Source: Himantopus leucocephalus
Lineage: Eukaryota; Chordata; Aves; Charadriiformes; Recurvirostridae
NCBI GenBank assembly: GCA_003993805.1
Contig: RSEF01000004.1
Coordinates: forward strand, 71,546,545 to 71,610,544
Direction: 5' to 3'
Length of the DNA stretch: 64,000 nt
Shown here: in pieces, positions 50,735 to 63,633 of the stretch
Layout of the letters: each line of letters begins with the position of its first letter
Numbering within the stretch: position 1 is the stretch's first letter
The notes under the pieces: generated by a model
Databases searched by the model: none
What the model was told of the DNA's origin: nothing
The model's input: only the letters and a program-made list of their open reading frames with translations
Position numbers and translations under genes: made by a program

Positions 50735-51850
50735 ACCTAAGCCCTTCCTACCAGATGTTTGTCTGCCCAGTTCTTAAAAACTGTCCATGAACCCCCAAAA
50801 CTTCCTTAGAGAATCAAGCGCTTAACTCCCCTTACTGCGAAAGTTTCTCCTAACATCCAGTATCTTAAACCTTCCTGCAACTTAACCCCCGCCTCAGTGG
50901 CTGTAGAAAAGTCTTTTAGGTAAAGGGTGACTGAGAAGAGTATTTGAAGAATGCTCCCCTGTTCCTTCCTGTCTTCTCTGCCCCAGACTAAACAAACCAA
51001 GGGCTCTTATTCTTGGTTTTGCTAGCGCTGCGATGATTTCGGGTGCTTTGCTCCAGGCTCTCTCCAAGTTTTCCACGTGTTTCCTCAAGTGCAGTGGTCA
51101 CAACGAGGAGCAATACCACAACGGAATCGTCCCTGCAGAGCAGAGGACTGGATTATTTCGTGTTTCTCCCACGTGATGCTTCTGTCTGTAATTCCCAGCA
51201 TGGGGCTTGCTTCTCCTGCGGTGGTACGGCACTGTTTCTAGGTCTGGCCTGTTCCTGCGCTCCCCTTGCTAAAGACAGGCGCTATGCTTGCCTCCTTTTG
51301 GCCTTTTAAAACTTCAGCCGTTGCCTGTGCCTCCTCAAAGAAAGCCTGTAATGGGTCTGAGATTAGTTCACTGACTTCTCTAAATTCTCTCAGGTGCAAT
51401 TCATCTGGCCCAGCTGACATGAAAACGTCTCAACTTATCTAGTCTGGTTTTCCTCTAGTCTGTCCGTGATCATTTTAACTATCGGATTACGTTATCTTTC
51501 CTAGCAAAGGCTGCAGCAAAAAGGCATCAAACCCATTAACCTTCCCAGTAATATCTGTGGATAGATTTACTTTGCATTTAATAGTGATATCTTTAATTTT
51601 CATTGTCATCTCCCTGACATTCCTTCCTTCCTTTCCTCTTTCCCTTTTCCTTCCTTCAAATGTTTTCTTGCCATCCCTCTCAGGGGACATCAAAAGCACT
51701 TTTGTGCGTTCTGATTTTGCCCCTGTGTACCTGTATTTCATCTGTAGTCATCTCAGCAGAGTTGCACTTCCCATGACTTCTTGTTTCTGAAGTCAGGGAA
51801 GATCTCATGATTTAGCCAAGTAGATCTCCTTCTGTTCTTCTAGGCTTTCT
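50735..51850 (-). mobile_element. Old CR1-type LINE with internal deletion
   Basis: Four landmarks of CR1 ORF2 appear on the minus strand in the correct order, from high to low coordinates. WLNHEIF is at 51799-51818 (linker after the endonuclease). VNGFDAFLLQPLLGK at 51490-51543 matches the family E-V-L-N-A-F-F-A-S-V-F. SAGPDELHLREFREVSELI starts near 51420 and matches G-P-D-G-x-H-P-R-x-L. NLERAWSKA followed by RALGLFSLGQRR, at about 50975-51070, matches the conserved L-E-R-V-Q ... E-L-G-L-F-S-L-E-K-R-R. Below 50900 comes the 3' region. The reverse-transcriptase core between the third and fourth landmarks is missing (about 200 bases remain where roughly 900 are expected). Frames are broken, so the copy is dead. 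Confidence 0.75.
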
Positions 51851-52038
51851 GCTTTGTAGGAGAAATATATGATTGTGTCTTGTTTTGTGTCTTTTAGGAA
51901 ACAGTAACTTTTCGCAGGTCTTTTTACCTTGTAGTTTTGATTTGGGTGTGTATAAAGTTGCTTAGCTTTTTCAGTCTGTTGTCTTAAATACAGTTCCTGT
52001 TCTTCCTCTTCCCTTCCTGAAACAAGTGAACTTGGTCA

Positions 52039-52347
52039 TTTCAAGGTTTTTGTTAATGTAATTCCCTTCTACAATCTCAGTAGGTTCCCTGGTGTTTATA
52101 AAAGTCAAATCGCAAAAAGCCCTGCCTCTAATGACTCGTTCTGTCACCTGTATAAAAACCAAANTTTCAAGGTTTTTGTTAATGTAATTCCCTTCTACAA
52201 TCTCAGTAAGTTCCCTGGTGTTTATAAAAGTCAAATCTCAAAAAGCCCTGCCTCTAATGACTCTTTCTGTCACCTGTATAAAACCCAAATGATCGGCNAA
52301 AAGCCCTGCCTCTAATGACTCGTTCTGTCACCTGTATAAAAACCAAA
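52039..52347 (+). repeat. Triple partial duplicate split by single Ns
   Basis: A 125-base unit (52039-52163) is followed by N (52164), a second copy with about four substitutions (52165-52289), a few bases, another N (52298), and the last 49 bases of the unit again (52299-52347). Copies 1 and 3 agree with each other at a base where copy 2 differs (actcgtt against actcttt). That fits two haplotypes stitched together by the assembler. Confidence 0.9.
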
Positions 52348-53831
52348 TGTACATTTCAAGACTTTACTGATTGTAGTACAGGAGCTAAAGGTGACTTAGC
52401 TAATTAAAAATTGGCAACTTAAACCTGAAAAATAATTTTGATGTGTTGTGCAATCTGTGGAAAACACTACTACATAATTAGAGATTAGAGAGGCAAGTTT
52501 GTATTGTATTTTTAGTGCAACCCCAAATGCACACTTGATTACGAGGTAGCTTAGCATCCCGACTGCTGGTGGCTGCCTGTGTCTGCGCGGAGTGTCACAA
52601 GTTTCTGAGACGAGGGGGAAAAGTACGGGGCAGAGCTTTAGATTGCACAAACCCCTGCCACAAATTCGGCTACTTAACCTGCCTAGTGCGTGAGCCAGCC
52701 TCAGCAATAGCCAGGTCTACCTGGCCAAGTCCTTTGCGTCACAGCCTGTAATGTCTCGCTGTGGTAGCGTGTGGCTGACACTGGGCAGACACAGTGCCGG
52801 TGCACCTTCCTACACGGGGCTGACATCTACTGCAGCGAGTCAGCCTGAGGTGCAAAAGAATTACAGATGTTTGCCAGGAATGCAGACTTGTGGATCGGCA
52901 GGTCTGTGCTTTACAGGAAAGCGCACTCGTAACCACAGGTAATCAACAACTTGCTAGGAGCAGGGAGCCAGCAGCGGTAGCTCTACAAAGAAGTCTATCG
53001 TAGTAGGTTGAAAAATAGGGTATTGTAGGAGGCTACGTGAAAATGCTAAGCGTGGCGTGTAGAAGATACAGGCTGGTACAACAATTTGAACGCTGCATTT
53101 TAGGTACGCTTTCTTTGTGTAGACTTTTCACCACCAAGATGAAAGATCAGAAAAGAAGCGGTTTGATTTATAGTTTTGTTTTGCGTTAAAAGTTTATGCG
53201 ACATTGCCATGTTTGCATGGGAGATAGGTAATAAGGTTATTTTTAATGATGCTGATAAATGGATGGGGTGTGGTCACTGATTGTTCCTGGGATGCTCTCT
53301 TTCACTTTTTGTGTTGTCCGTTCTGTAACTGATTAATGCCTTGCATATGTTTGTACTATATGTAAGGCTAAGGGGGCAAACGTCCACACGAACATGAAGG
53401 CCAACTTGCATGTAGGTACAGGCTTTAGCCGAGCAGTGGGGTGTGCCGGCAGAGGAAGCTTTGGTCTGTATTGCCCTTGGGTGCAATCTAGTAGCATCTT
53501 ATGGACAAGCCTGAATTGCCCCAGATTATTTTTTCTAGGAAACATTGGAAATGCAGCCACAAAATCACCTGGGATCTGGAGGTGGCCTAAGATTAACCTT
53601 CCCTGTGTGACCAGAGGGGTCCTGGAGACAGCAGCAGGGGTAGGGAGCATGGTGTGTGTCAGCCCATGTCCCTCAGGAGCTCACCCTGCCAGGACAGACA
53701 TCTCCGCCTCAACACCAGCTTGCTCAACAGCCGTCCTGGATGTCCAGGCTTCTTTCAATTTTGACAGATCAAAGATATACAGATCTGTCACTCTGCTTTT
53801 GTGTTACATCACGGGTCTTATCATGTCTGTG

Positions 53832-53931
53832 NNNNNNNNNNNNNNNNNNNNNNNNNNNNNNNNNNNNNNNNNNNNNNNNNNNNNNNNNNNNNNNNNNNNN
53901 NNNNNNNNNNNNNNNNNNNNNNNNNNNNNNN
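53832..53931. other. Assembly gap, 100 Ns
   Basis: Exactly 100 Ns, a placeholder gap of unknown true length. Confidence 0.99.
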
Positions 53932-54747
53932 ATGGTGATGTGGGACCATGCAGCTTCTGCTGTGTGAATAAAGACATTTTTGTGCGCGTTTCAAAATGTT
54001 GATTTGCCCAACTTCTGAAGCTGTTCATTAGCTGCTTCTCATGATAGAATGACTAGTTTTGATATCTCAGAAATAAGACCTCAGAGACATACAGAGATCT
54101 TCTCCAGAANTTGGTAATGCTGAATTGAGCACTCCATGAGCTGCTCCAAGTCTCAGTCTTCTACTTACATGACCGTCTGAGCCCTTGAACAAAGCAAACT
54201 ACTAAGTTTCCTGATACCCTTAAGAGAAAAAAATGCATTAAGAGTGAATAACTATGAAGGTAGGTCAAGTTCTGTGTTGTGTTTAAGGTGAACCGCTTCA
54301 TTTTGCAAGTGCAGTAAATGTTGTGACCCCTCCATAAGTGTGCTCATTTGAACTACTTCCCTAATAATACTGGTGAAATTCTGCAATTAGCTTATAAATT
54401 AAAATGCGTATTTCAGTTTCTTGCAGTTAAACATCAGCCAAATCTTGCAGAAAGGCTGTTTTTGGAGAAATCAGGAATAATTTGGAATAATTCACATCAA
54501 GAGTTGTCTTTCGCTAATTAAGCAGCTTGATCGCCGTTGCTCTGATGTGTTGCACACCATCAGTGCTTGAAAGGTTCCCCATAGCATCGTTGGTTTTTGC
54601 TTCACTGCTCATTAAGGCACCATTTCTGGGGGAGCTCAGGCAGTCACAGGCTCCTGAAGCCCCAAGACATTGTGAGAAGGGGACCCTCTCTGTCTTCCCT
54701 CTCAGTAAATGCCAATCTTGCACAGCTACTGCAATCAACTTCCAGCT

Positions 54748-54802
54748 GATGTACCAGGGGCCAGATTTGCTCATTGATCTCAGCTGTTTTGCACTGCTCC
54801 CC
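54748..54802. repeat. Possible short old amniote repeat
   Basis: 'ggggccagatttgctcattg' followed by 'atctcagctgttttgcactg' resembles one arm of the same palindromic repeat type. The other arm is not seen, so the call is weak. Confidence 0.3.
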
Positions 54803-57800
54803 AGGTCCCCTGATGGTTTGCTAACTGTAAGCTTTTCTTAGTTGGGGGATGCACACGGTCTGCTTTGATACAGCAGTGAATATGCACCTAAAAATACATG
54901 TATAAGGCTATTACTGTGTGTCTTCAAACCATGGAAGTACCATATGTGACATTTCTAATAAAGTATGAAATTAGGAATGCTTACAGAATATTAAAAAATG
55001 AATATAAGGATAAAAAAATTGCAGGGATGATGCAGTTATCCTCAAATCAAGGATCGTAAACTCTAGTAAAACTTAAAGTCAGAGTTATACCCACCCTTGA
55101 AAGTAATCTGAACATCTAAACAGAATGAGTCTTAACTCCCTTTGGTAATGGCGTGAAATGAGAATGGAGGGGGAAAGTGCTTAAAAATAGGTTTAAATTC
55201 ACCTGGTATTGCAAATGCTTTAAGTGCAATCAAAAGTGTAGCACAAAGTAAGAATAGGACTGAGCTACAGTTGTTTGTATGCTTAACTGTGCCAGTGTTA
55301 CCTGGTATGTCTGGATTTCTTTTAAGTATAACCTTATAGTATAGCTTATATATATATATTTATAACCTTAAATATAACTCTGATTTGATTCTACTTCCGA
55401 TCTGTTCTCTTCTGCCACATTTGTAAATTGTCTATTAACAAACTATATGAGGTTTCAGACGGAGAGTGTGGAGCTTTAGTACAAAGTTAGGGCTGGAAGG
55501 AAAGTCATCCCAGTGTCTTTTTGTAATTTGTAAGGGAAATATTACAGCTGTGTGGCCAAATTTGCATAAAAAATTGAGCATTCAGAACCTTCTGCCATTT
55601 CTTTGTGTCCCAAGGCAACCATTTATGAGCAAGGTATCGTAAACAAATGGACAAAAAGTGTATAGGATACACAAACAGCTTTTCCAGTATTTCTTTTTTG
55701 TTGTTGTTGTTACTTTTAAATTTCATAGACTTTTTTAGTGTTTGAAGAATACATATAGGAAATCTGCATGAACAGACTAGAATTTGGTCAGTGTAGCCGG
55801 CGCACAAGGCTTTCAGAAAGGAGGAGAGTATTTTCAGATTTAGCCTGCAGGTTTATTTTACAAAAGAGATTAAATTTCTAGAAAATCCCTTCCATGAAAA
55901 CTCTGCAAAAACTGTTCAGTGCAATTAAATAAAATATTTCTGTTTGGGGGGAAAAAAAAAAAGAAAATGAAACAAAACCCCAAACTATTTTACTGGGTGT
56001 ATTTGACATCCCCTGTGTAAACTGATCTGGTTCTGATCATGGTCATGAAATGTGAGGTCTGATTGCAACAGTTCTTGACCCAGACACAAACAAACAGTGC
56101 TTCTCGCTTTAATTCAATTTTGGTCTATGGTTGGAGCACCACCTCCACTAGGGAATATAACTCCTGGCTTATTACAAACACGCAAAGTAAAACAGCATGA
56201 CTGCAGAGCCACTGAAGGCATCGACCGTGCTGAGCCTTTGACTGCCTTTGTCCTTATCACCTTGAATCTACAATGGACAAGGCCAGTAGCTGGTTACTTG
56301 CTGTCATTCTCAGTCTCACCAATCTGAAGGTATATATATGTATAGTGTAGATCTTAAAATAAACTCAAGATTTTTGGAAATTATAGTCTTACGGTGAATT
56401 ACTTAAGCTGATTGGACACAAGAACATACATAAAAGTTCCCTCGNAAAGTTGAAAAAGGAAACAGCATCTGAACAGCGAAAACTATTGTATGTCCATGTC
56501 AAGCATCATAAATTGCTGGTGGAATATGCTCCTGCTCCCATCCCGTCCCGTGTGAGGGGTAGTTTCCCCCTTACTTCTCTGAGAGCCAAGTTTGTCCCTA
56601 AGGAGAATCCAAGCAGTCATCACATGTCTTAGCTGCTCCAGACTTGGCCCTTATGCAGTGATTAAAGCCAGAAATTGTTGATAACGCCATTTTTCTCCTT
56701 TGCCTGTTTCTCATCTTGAGTTTTATATTTGATTCCCCAGTACACTTGTGTCCCGAAGTGGGATCCTCAGGCTTGTTCTGTGCGCAGGCATTAGCTCGTG
56801 AAAGTCCAAGCTTATTTTTCCTGAGTTTGTATTGTTTTTTATATCCAGAAACTTGAGAATCTGGCAGCTGCCTGAGGCTGGACAAATGTCATTTTTTGGC
56901 TCTTTTCTGGCTCCTGAATCATTTTCCTTTTTTTATTTCTCAGTCTTTTCTGGCCATTGGGGCAGCAGGCTCAGACACTTAACGGCTGTTTTTAGCATCT
57001 CTGCCTGGGCAGCCTCCCTTGTGCCGTGCGACCCCTCTCCTGCCCGCAAGCTTTGTCCACCACAGCTCATTGAGAAGCTCTTCTGTCGTGATTTCAATCT
57101 CTCTCTTCTCACACCGCCGGAATTCAGGCTTGAACTGAAGAGTTGTCCCATCGTCATCCCCTGTGGGAGGGGAAGTCTGTGCGTAGCCCCGGAGTGGCAG
57201 GATCCGGGCTCCGCAGCCAGCCCACGGGCACAGCCAGGGCAGCAGTGTCGCCCACTCCCCACCGTGGGCAGGCTGGGATTTTCCTCCTAGGAGATGCCAT
57301 GATGCCTCCTCTCCCTCCATCACTTAACTAGTTCAAAAGAGTAAAAAAAAAAGTTCAACCTAATCTTACTGCCGCTAGAAACTGCGTGTCTAGAAGGCCA
57401 GAGCTGTATTTCTAACTAGCCCACTGCCAGAATATTTGCTCCGGTAGTTTTGTTTCTCACGCTGGGCTGTGCTTCCTTCCCCACCTCAGCCTCTCACCTT
57501 GCCTTCTCTACTGCTTTCTTTTGCAGTCTTGAAAAATTCACACGTGGTTAAGCTGGTGGTTGCCCTGCAGAGCTTACACTGACCATACCGTTCAAATGCA
57601 GCCGTTGGTGGTGTTTGGCTTCGCTGGTCGTCACTTTTGCCGTTGTGTAATGAAAAATATAGCCCAAGTCTTCCTTCTCAGTGAGCGACTTGAGGAAATT
57701 GCCATTGGGATTCTGGCGGACCCCGAAAACAGCAGGTTTCTATCTGCGGTTGTTTATTCTGTGCTATGCGCTCTTACTAAATAACAATATATTCCTGGGC

Positions 57801-60800
57801 TGTCGTATCCGAGTGCCTTACAGAAATTGAGATTGCATAAACAAGGAGCAAAATGCATTTCAGGTGTTGGTGTTTTGGCAATCAGGGTTAGTTTGTAGTC
57901 TGAGTTTTCTATGTTGGGGAATACCTAGAGTGGAAACAAGGGGTTTGAATTCCATCCTGCTGATGAGGAGGTGCTGGTGGCTCTCCAGCTTTCCCACTGG
58001 GCCCCTCTGGCATGGCTTTCACAGCTGCGGGCGGCCACTCATTCTCCTCATCCTCCTCGCAGGCTCCCACCGCTCCCAGTGAGGGCTAACCAAGTGATTT
58101 CTCACCAACTCTTTGGGACCACCACAAGGAAGGACTTGGCAGAAGAAAACCAGCCTCGTGGACCTGTGTAAGGAAGATGCAGACTGCTGTATTTTGAGCC
58201 GACTGCTGCTCTTTCCTTATTTTAGAGACCCGATTCACTCCCACTTCCTAACAGAAGTCTTTCTATTCCAAATCGTCCTTCGATAAGATTTGAGTTGCTT
58301 TCCAGCCGTAGCTGGTCATCTACACATTTCCCACCTTCCAGCTCTCTTAAATGTTTAGAGTGAGACCTTGCCATAAAGTGATTACCTGCAAAAAGTTCCT
58401 TGGAGCAGAATTATCGTTAGTCTCGCTGAAATCTAAGTCATAATTATGGAAAACGGTTGCAAACCTGTCATGTCACAACAGACATGCACAACGGTTTTAC
58501 CTTGGGGTAAAATTTCTGTTGCCTGAATGGTGTTAGGAGATTTTTACTAGCTCTGGGATGAAAATGACTCTCACTTGCTTTGTTGTTTTAATTCTCCATC
58601 CTTGGTAACCCATGGAACAGGTTAGTGCTTCTCCGCTGGACCTGTTTGTATTCAGACAAAGGGAATTGTATTCAATTACAGTGCAGGCAATCTATAGAAT
58701 TCATCAATCGTAACTCTCTGTTGCAGTAATAGACGAAAGGAGGGGGAAATGGTTATCTGAAAGCTGGGTCTGCCCAGCAGTTAGACAAATAAATTGAGAA
58801 AAGCCATCAGGTTCTTCAGAGTAGCGAATGTTCTACTTACCACTGAAATCTATGACAGCGCGCGGCGAAAATTGAGTATCTCCCTGGATTATTATGACTT
58901 AAAAATGATGGGGTTTGCTTCTTTTATTGTGAAGCACTTTCAGTCTACTTTTCTTTTTTTTTTTCCTCCCCAGCAGACGATTCACAGTCCGGAGCCAAGT
59001 TACGGAGGGAATATCTCCTTTCACATTAATATCAAAAGAGTGAAATGATAGGAATGATTCCAATAGCCGGCAAAACGTCTTTTATACCAGAAAACCCAAA
59101 GAGACGAGAAGACCCGTGTTTTCATATGGCACTGTCCTGTAAGCCACCTTTATTTTGTTCCCTGAGATCCTGGCCTGTGGTTGTTTGGACAGGACTGTCC
59201 CACTCTGTTAACGGGTTCCAGCTGGTGTCTTGGCAGGGTTGTTCAGGAGGTGTCGCTTGGTTCCTATCTAGATCCCTCTTGTGCCAAGACGCCTTGCAGG
59301 AGAGCAGGCTATCCATTGCGTCTCTTGGCAATGAGGTCTTGTGATGATTTACATAAATGGAAAGAAACGGCAGTTTTGAAGGAACCAAACTCTATTGTGT
59401 GAGGTTTCATCTACGGAAGGAGCAAAATATTACGCAATGAACATTCTTTTATTGTTTTGCTGTAAGAAATGAGAAAAAAATTATGCAGCTTTTCTTTTTT
59501 TTTCAGATGTGCTGAGCACATACTGAACTGGAAGCCCAGTTTTGCATTCCTAAGAGCTTCAGAGCACAGCTGTCCTCCTCAGAACAAGTCACTGTAGATG
59601 CACCCTCACAGTTTTGTGCTGAGAACGTCATATTTGCGCGCACACCTCAGTTTGCCGTACGTTCCTAACATAATAGCAAGCAATTAAAATAATATCCTTA
59701 TCACAACATTCATGCAGTGATACATTGCTTTGGAAAGAAATTCCTCTGCTATTCCCCAAAACATGTCAAAAAGGTAAAAAACATGGTTTGAAAGGGAAAT
59801 AGGTTTGGGTTGTTTTTTTCTTTTTTAATTTGCTCTCTCCTTGCATTGGTATTTTCAAGTTAAATGCTGAACTTGGTTATGGAGGATTGTTTTAACAGTA
59901 TCACAGTGTATGTATTAAGGTACTTTCTAAGTTAATTACAGCAAACTCTACGTCTTCTAATGGGATATTCTTAAATGTAGAATTAACTGTAACAAAATAG
60001 TGGGTTTATTTTTTAAAGTGGAAGATTTTCTTTTCACTGTCAGTCAATACAGCATGTGTCAAAGGAAGACCAGCTCGGCGTTTGTGAAAGCTGAGAAGCA
60101 GCAGCATACACAGTTGTTGTTCCATTACCTCTATCATTTCTCTATCAACAAAGAATCATTTGGCTTTTTTTTGATGTTGGGATTAAGATTCACTGGTCAC
60201 AGAGGAGAAGGGTACTTCGTATGGAGGGAAGTGGTTATTTACACATCACGAGAACCCGCCAGAAAATGGAAATGGTGCCATGTGAGGATTGTCACATCCG
60301 TCTGCTGGGCATGCTGAAAGTCTACTGCCCTGTGAATTTGGGGTAACCTGAGGTCAGCGCAGATCCCGCTTTTTGGTTTAACGTGCAGGCACCGTCAGAG
60401 GAGATGGCTGCTCAAAGTAGGAAGGCAAGCCGGGAACAACTACTGGTGTCTCCTCACGTTAGACGTGCTGTCGGTGCTCACGTACAGCAGGGAAGGCTCT
60501 GGTCGAGACCTGTCGTGGTGGGTGTGGGTCAGATGGAAGGGGGGTACGCTCCTGCCTGGCCTGACAAGCCTACTCCATCATCCCTCACCGGAGGTGTGGG
60601 AAGAGCGGCTCTCCCACTTGCTCAGCAAGGCAGTGTCAGTCAGTGGAGGCTTCAGAGACTGACCTCTTTAGCCTCTGCGCAGCACGTCGCATTCAAGCAG
60701 TAATTAGCGATGGGGTGGAACTAACTCAGGGAACGCAGGAACAATGCTGTGGCCTAGCTACTAAAAAAAAAAGCTACTACCCTTTTAAATTAAATCAGTG

Positions 60801-63492
60801 TCTGGGGGAAGTTCCTGACTTGTCTCTTCCTCCCCTGTCTTTGCTGCTTCTTCCCTTCCAACCCCATTCAAATATCTCTAGGCTGTGTTTTAGCAAAGGC
60901 TGCAAATAAGAGCATTTTTCTCTGACGCAGACACAACTGATTATGGGTATACAATGATACTTAATTGTATTTCTGTGGTGGAAGTGAAACATTCTGCTCC
61001 GTTATCAGCTTTGTTATCAGTCCTTGTGATTTTTATGGGATAGTATTTCTGCACTATTAGCGGCACTGTATATGCAATTGAAAACTAGATGCAGTAAATT
61101 ATAGCTGAACACCAGCGGTCCAAAGGTTAATTTGATTGTACAAGTACAATCCCAGAGTTATGTATGAACATATGCTCTACATACTTATTAATGAGTAGGG
61201 TCAGACTGGCATGAGCTGTGTTGTATTTCCTGAATATTCTTCAAGAGTTTACATATGATCTTCAGTACAGATAACGTAGAGATCTGTTTTCAGGAAACGC
61301 CTATTTAACCATAAAGAAAATAGTAGGATGCAAATTGTTAGCTGTAAGGTTGACTGTTTTTCAGTTAATGGAGGGTTTGAGTGGGGTCTGAAAGGGTGCC
61401 AGTAACTTGTGGTTGGCATCACCCTCGGGGTTCCGTGCGTTTGGGAAAGGCACACAGAAGGAAACCCGTGAACCCAAAAGCATTTGCGAGTTGCAGTCAG
61501 CTGTGTTGTTGCAAGGGAGTACTACAGGGAACCATCTCTGTACATTTTTATTTCAGTGCAACTGGCTACAGCTTGAGAAAAGGCTCTTTCAGAGCACCCA
61601 CCTTTCCAAAATCCTGCTGCTTGGATCATCTCTCTCTTTGTGCCAAAGGATCTGGGCAGCTAATGCAGGATGAAGTGAAGCTCCACAGTTATATGTCTTC
61701 TACTGATTTAGGGCATTTTCCTCTGCTCACTTGCTGTAGGACAGCCTTACTGGATGAAAGTGTAACCTTGCCAGGTGAAAGAACCCAGCCTCACATTTTT
61801 CTTTGTGGAGTTTCAGACTTTCTTCATCACACCTGATTTACTGTGGTACTACGTTATTTTAGCTTGGCATGCTTAAATCCAGTTTAGTGTTCACACATTT
61901 CATTCACTCTAGGTGTCTCATTGTGGGCTTAAAATTTGGTGGTTTTATTTAGCATCCGTGTTCTGGCAGAATCCAAGTGCTCTGGCGGTTAATTTTGATG
62001 AGCTAACACAGAAACTCATCAAAGTGAAGATAAATGATACTCTTTCTGCCTAGGAGTAGTAGCTTGGCAAATTAAAGCTACACAGATTTTACAAGCTGTG
62101 GCCCTGCTCCAGCATTGAGTCCAGATGCGAGGTGGGTGCCCAAGTGGTAAAATTAGACTTGTGTGCTGAGCCAGTTCTCCTTGAAAGTGTTTGTCCTCAA
62201 GGGCTTGGACTGTGAATGCTTCAGGGGAATATTGGCTTTCAGATACCTGCGCTCCGCAAACTTTCTCATGTAACCTGAAATAATAATGAAAAAAAAAATA
62301 TTAATCAGACGTGTTCTAGAATATCTGAGAAATATTTTTGATAAATCTAGACTTCTCTTCCGTGAGAGAAAAGGGTCGGCTGGTGGTTATCACTGAGACT
62401 GGCTTCCTGCATTGCAGGGGAACACTTGCCCCGTTGTTCTCTCTGTACATTGGGTAGGTTATGGGATTGCTGTGGGATTAAGTGGAGCCTGAGGCTGACA
62501 TTTTCACCCAAGCTTTTGTTCATTTTTAACATTTTGAGGTGTTTAACATCGGTGTGTCATGCTTGTAAGAGGAGAGAACTCAGGCGTTGCAAACGTTGGC
62601 AAACATCGTTTTGAAAACCCCTTGAAAGGGTGTGAATATACTGGTGACAAACTGCAGCTCAACGATATCTTGTCTGTGCGGAGAGCACTGACTTTGTGCT
62701 TTGTGATACAAGCCTGCTCAGGTGGGTGTGAGAAACATGGAAGGGAGGGAAAAAAAAAAAAGGGGGGTCCCCCCCGCCTGAAAGCGGTATGTGTGAGCTG
62801 TGGGCAGGCGGCTTGCTGCTGGGGCAAGGGAGCAGCTAATTTAATTTGGGAGAGGAGGCAGCAGCTAGAAAGCAAGTGGTTCCATATACTATCTCTGTTG
62901 TTATTGCCAGTTCAACTTAATTCAATTCTGATAATGTCGACAGATCTCTCTGTACAACATCTTTCGGCCGTATGGAGCTAGTCTGGCAGCTCCCCCAACC
63001 CAAATGGGCGTCTGGCACTATCTATCATCTTGTTCATGAGGCTCAGACAGTGTTTTATCCGGAATCGTGTAGGAGCCTCAGTATATACGCTACCCAAAAG
63101 TAGATCTGGCAAGTCTGCAGTGACCCTGCTTGTACCATGGCTCTGTGCTGGCCTTTAGCTGTGTCATCATGGAGAATTTTGGCCCATGCCAGGCTCTTCC
63201 TGCCAATTTGAGGTATATAGACATCACAGAGAACAGCATTACTTAATTCTTCGGTGCCGCTGATCCTGCTTTGCTGTGTTCCTGTTAAGGGGGGAATAAA
63301 ATATGGCTGTAGAAAAGCACTGTTGCGATTCTCCATTGCCTTGCTCATCTCTGTCAGCACATAGATCATTTGTCGAGGGAAGAGGAGAGTCTCAATTCTG
63401 CTCTCCTAGCTGACAAGTTCAAATCTAGACGTAAAGATTGTGCAATCTTCTGTGCAAATGAAAGGCTCTGTATGATTTAAAGAATGACTTGC

Positions 63493-63618
63493 CTGTTGGG
63501 AGGAATCTTCAAACATTTTAGGCTGAGACGAGGTGTCAGGTTTTTTACCGGCTTTGAAAGTTTTATATTCTTCCAAAATATCTTTTTCTGATGGACTCAG
63601 GCGATTTTTAAAAGACAT
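63493..63618 (-). CDS. Candidate start-codon exon with a GC-type donor
   Basis: On the minus strand an ATG at 63618 has A at -3 and an in-frame TGA 12 bases upstream. It opens a 42-codon frame beginning MSFKNRLSPSEKDILEEYKT. The composition is lysine-, glutamate- and serine-rich with few rare residues, which reads like a hydrophilic protein N-terminus rather than translated intron. The frame then meets CAG|GCAAGT, a perfect donor consensus except for GC instead of GT, as used by the minority GC-AG intron class. The exon would end in phase 0. The open frame runs on to 63406, but with less protein-like sequence. An alternative donor (GTAAAA) lies about 54 bases earlier. The upstream acceptor is weak, so if this is exon 2 its start is uncertain; there is no CpG island to make it exon 1. 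I do not recognise the protein. It could be a chance frame. Confidence 0.35.
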
Positions 63619-63633
63619 GTTCGATCTATGTCA

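Larger units (their letters stand above)
52348..63405. other. Noncoding stretch with one gap
   Basis: Includes the gap at 53832. A GC-richer patch at 56950-57310 gives long frames on both strands without coding character. The only splice-like site of note is the acceptor at about 58960-58976 (see findings). A low-complexity run A-G-T-C lies at 62750-62775. Confidence 0.5.

Noticed and set aside
53394..54002. 202-codon open frame on the plus strand
   Set aside because: It crosses the 100-N gap, so its length is artificial.
56832..57323. Overlapping open frames of 110-150 codons on both strands
   Set aside because: A locally GC-rich patch with few stop codons on either strand; no frame stands out and no splice sites frame it.
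57527..57580. Acceptor-like tract (ctgctttcttttgcag) followed by a 17-codon frame
   Set aside because: Two of three frames stop within 25 bases and the third has no recognisable product.
59506..59597. Acceptor-like T tract and AG followed by a 29-codon frame
   Set aside because: The frame stops soon, no donor follows, and T-rich tracts before AG are frequent in this window.
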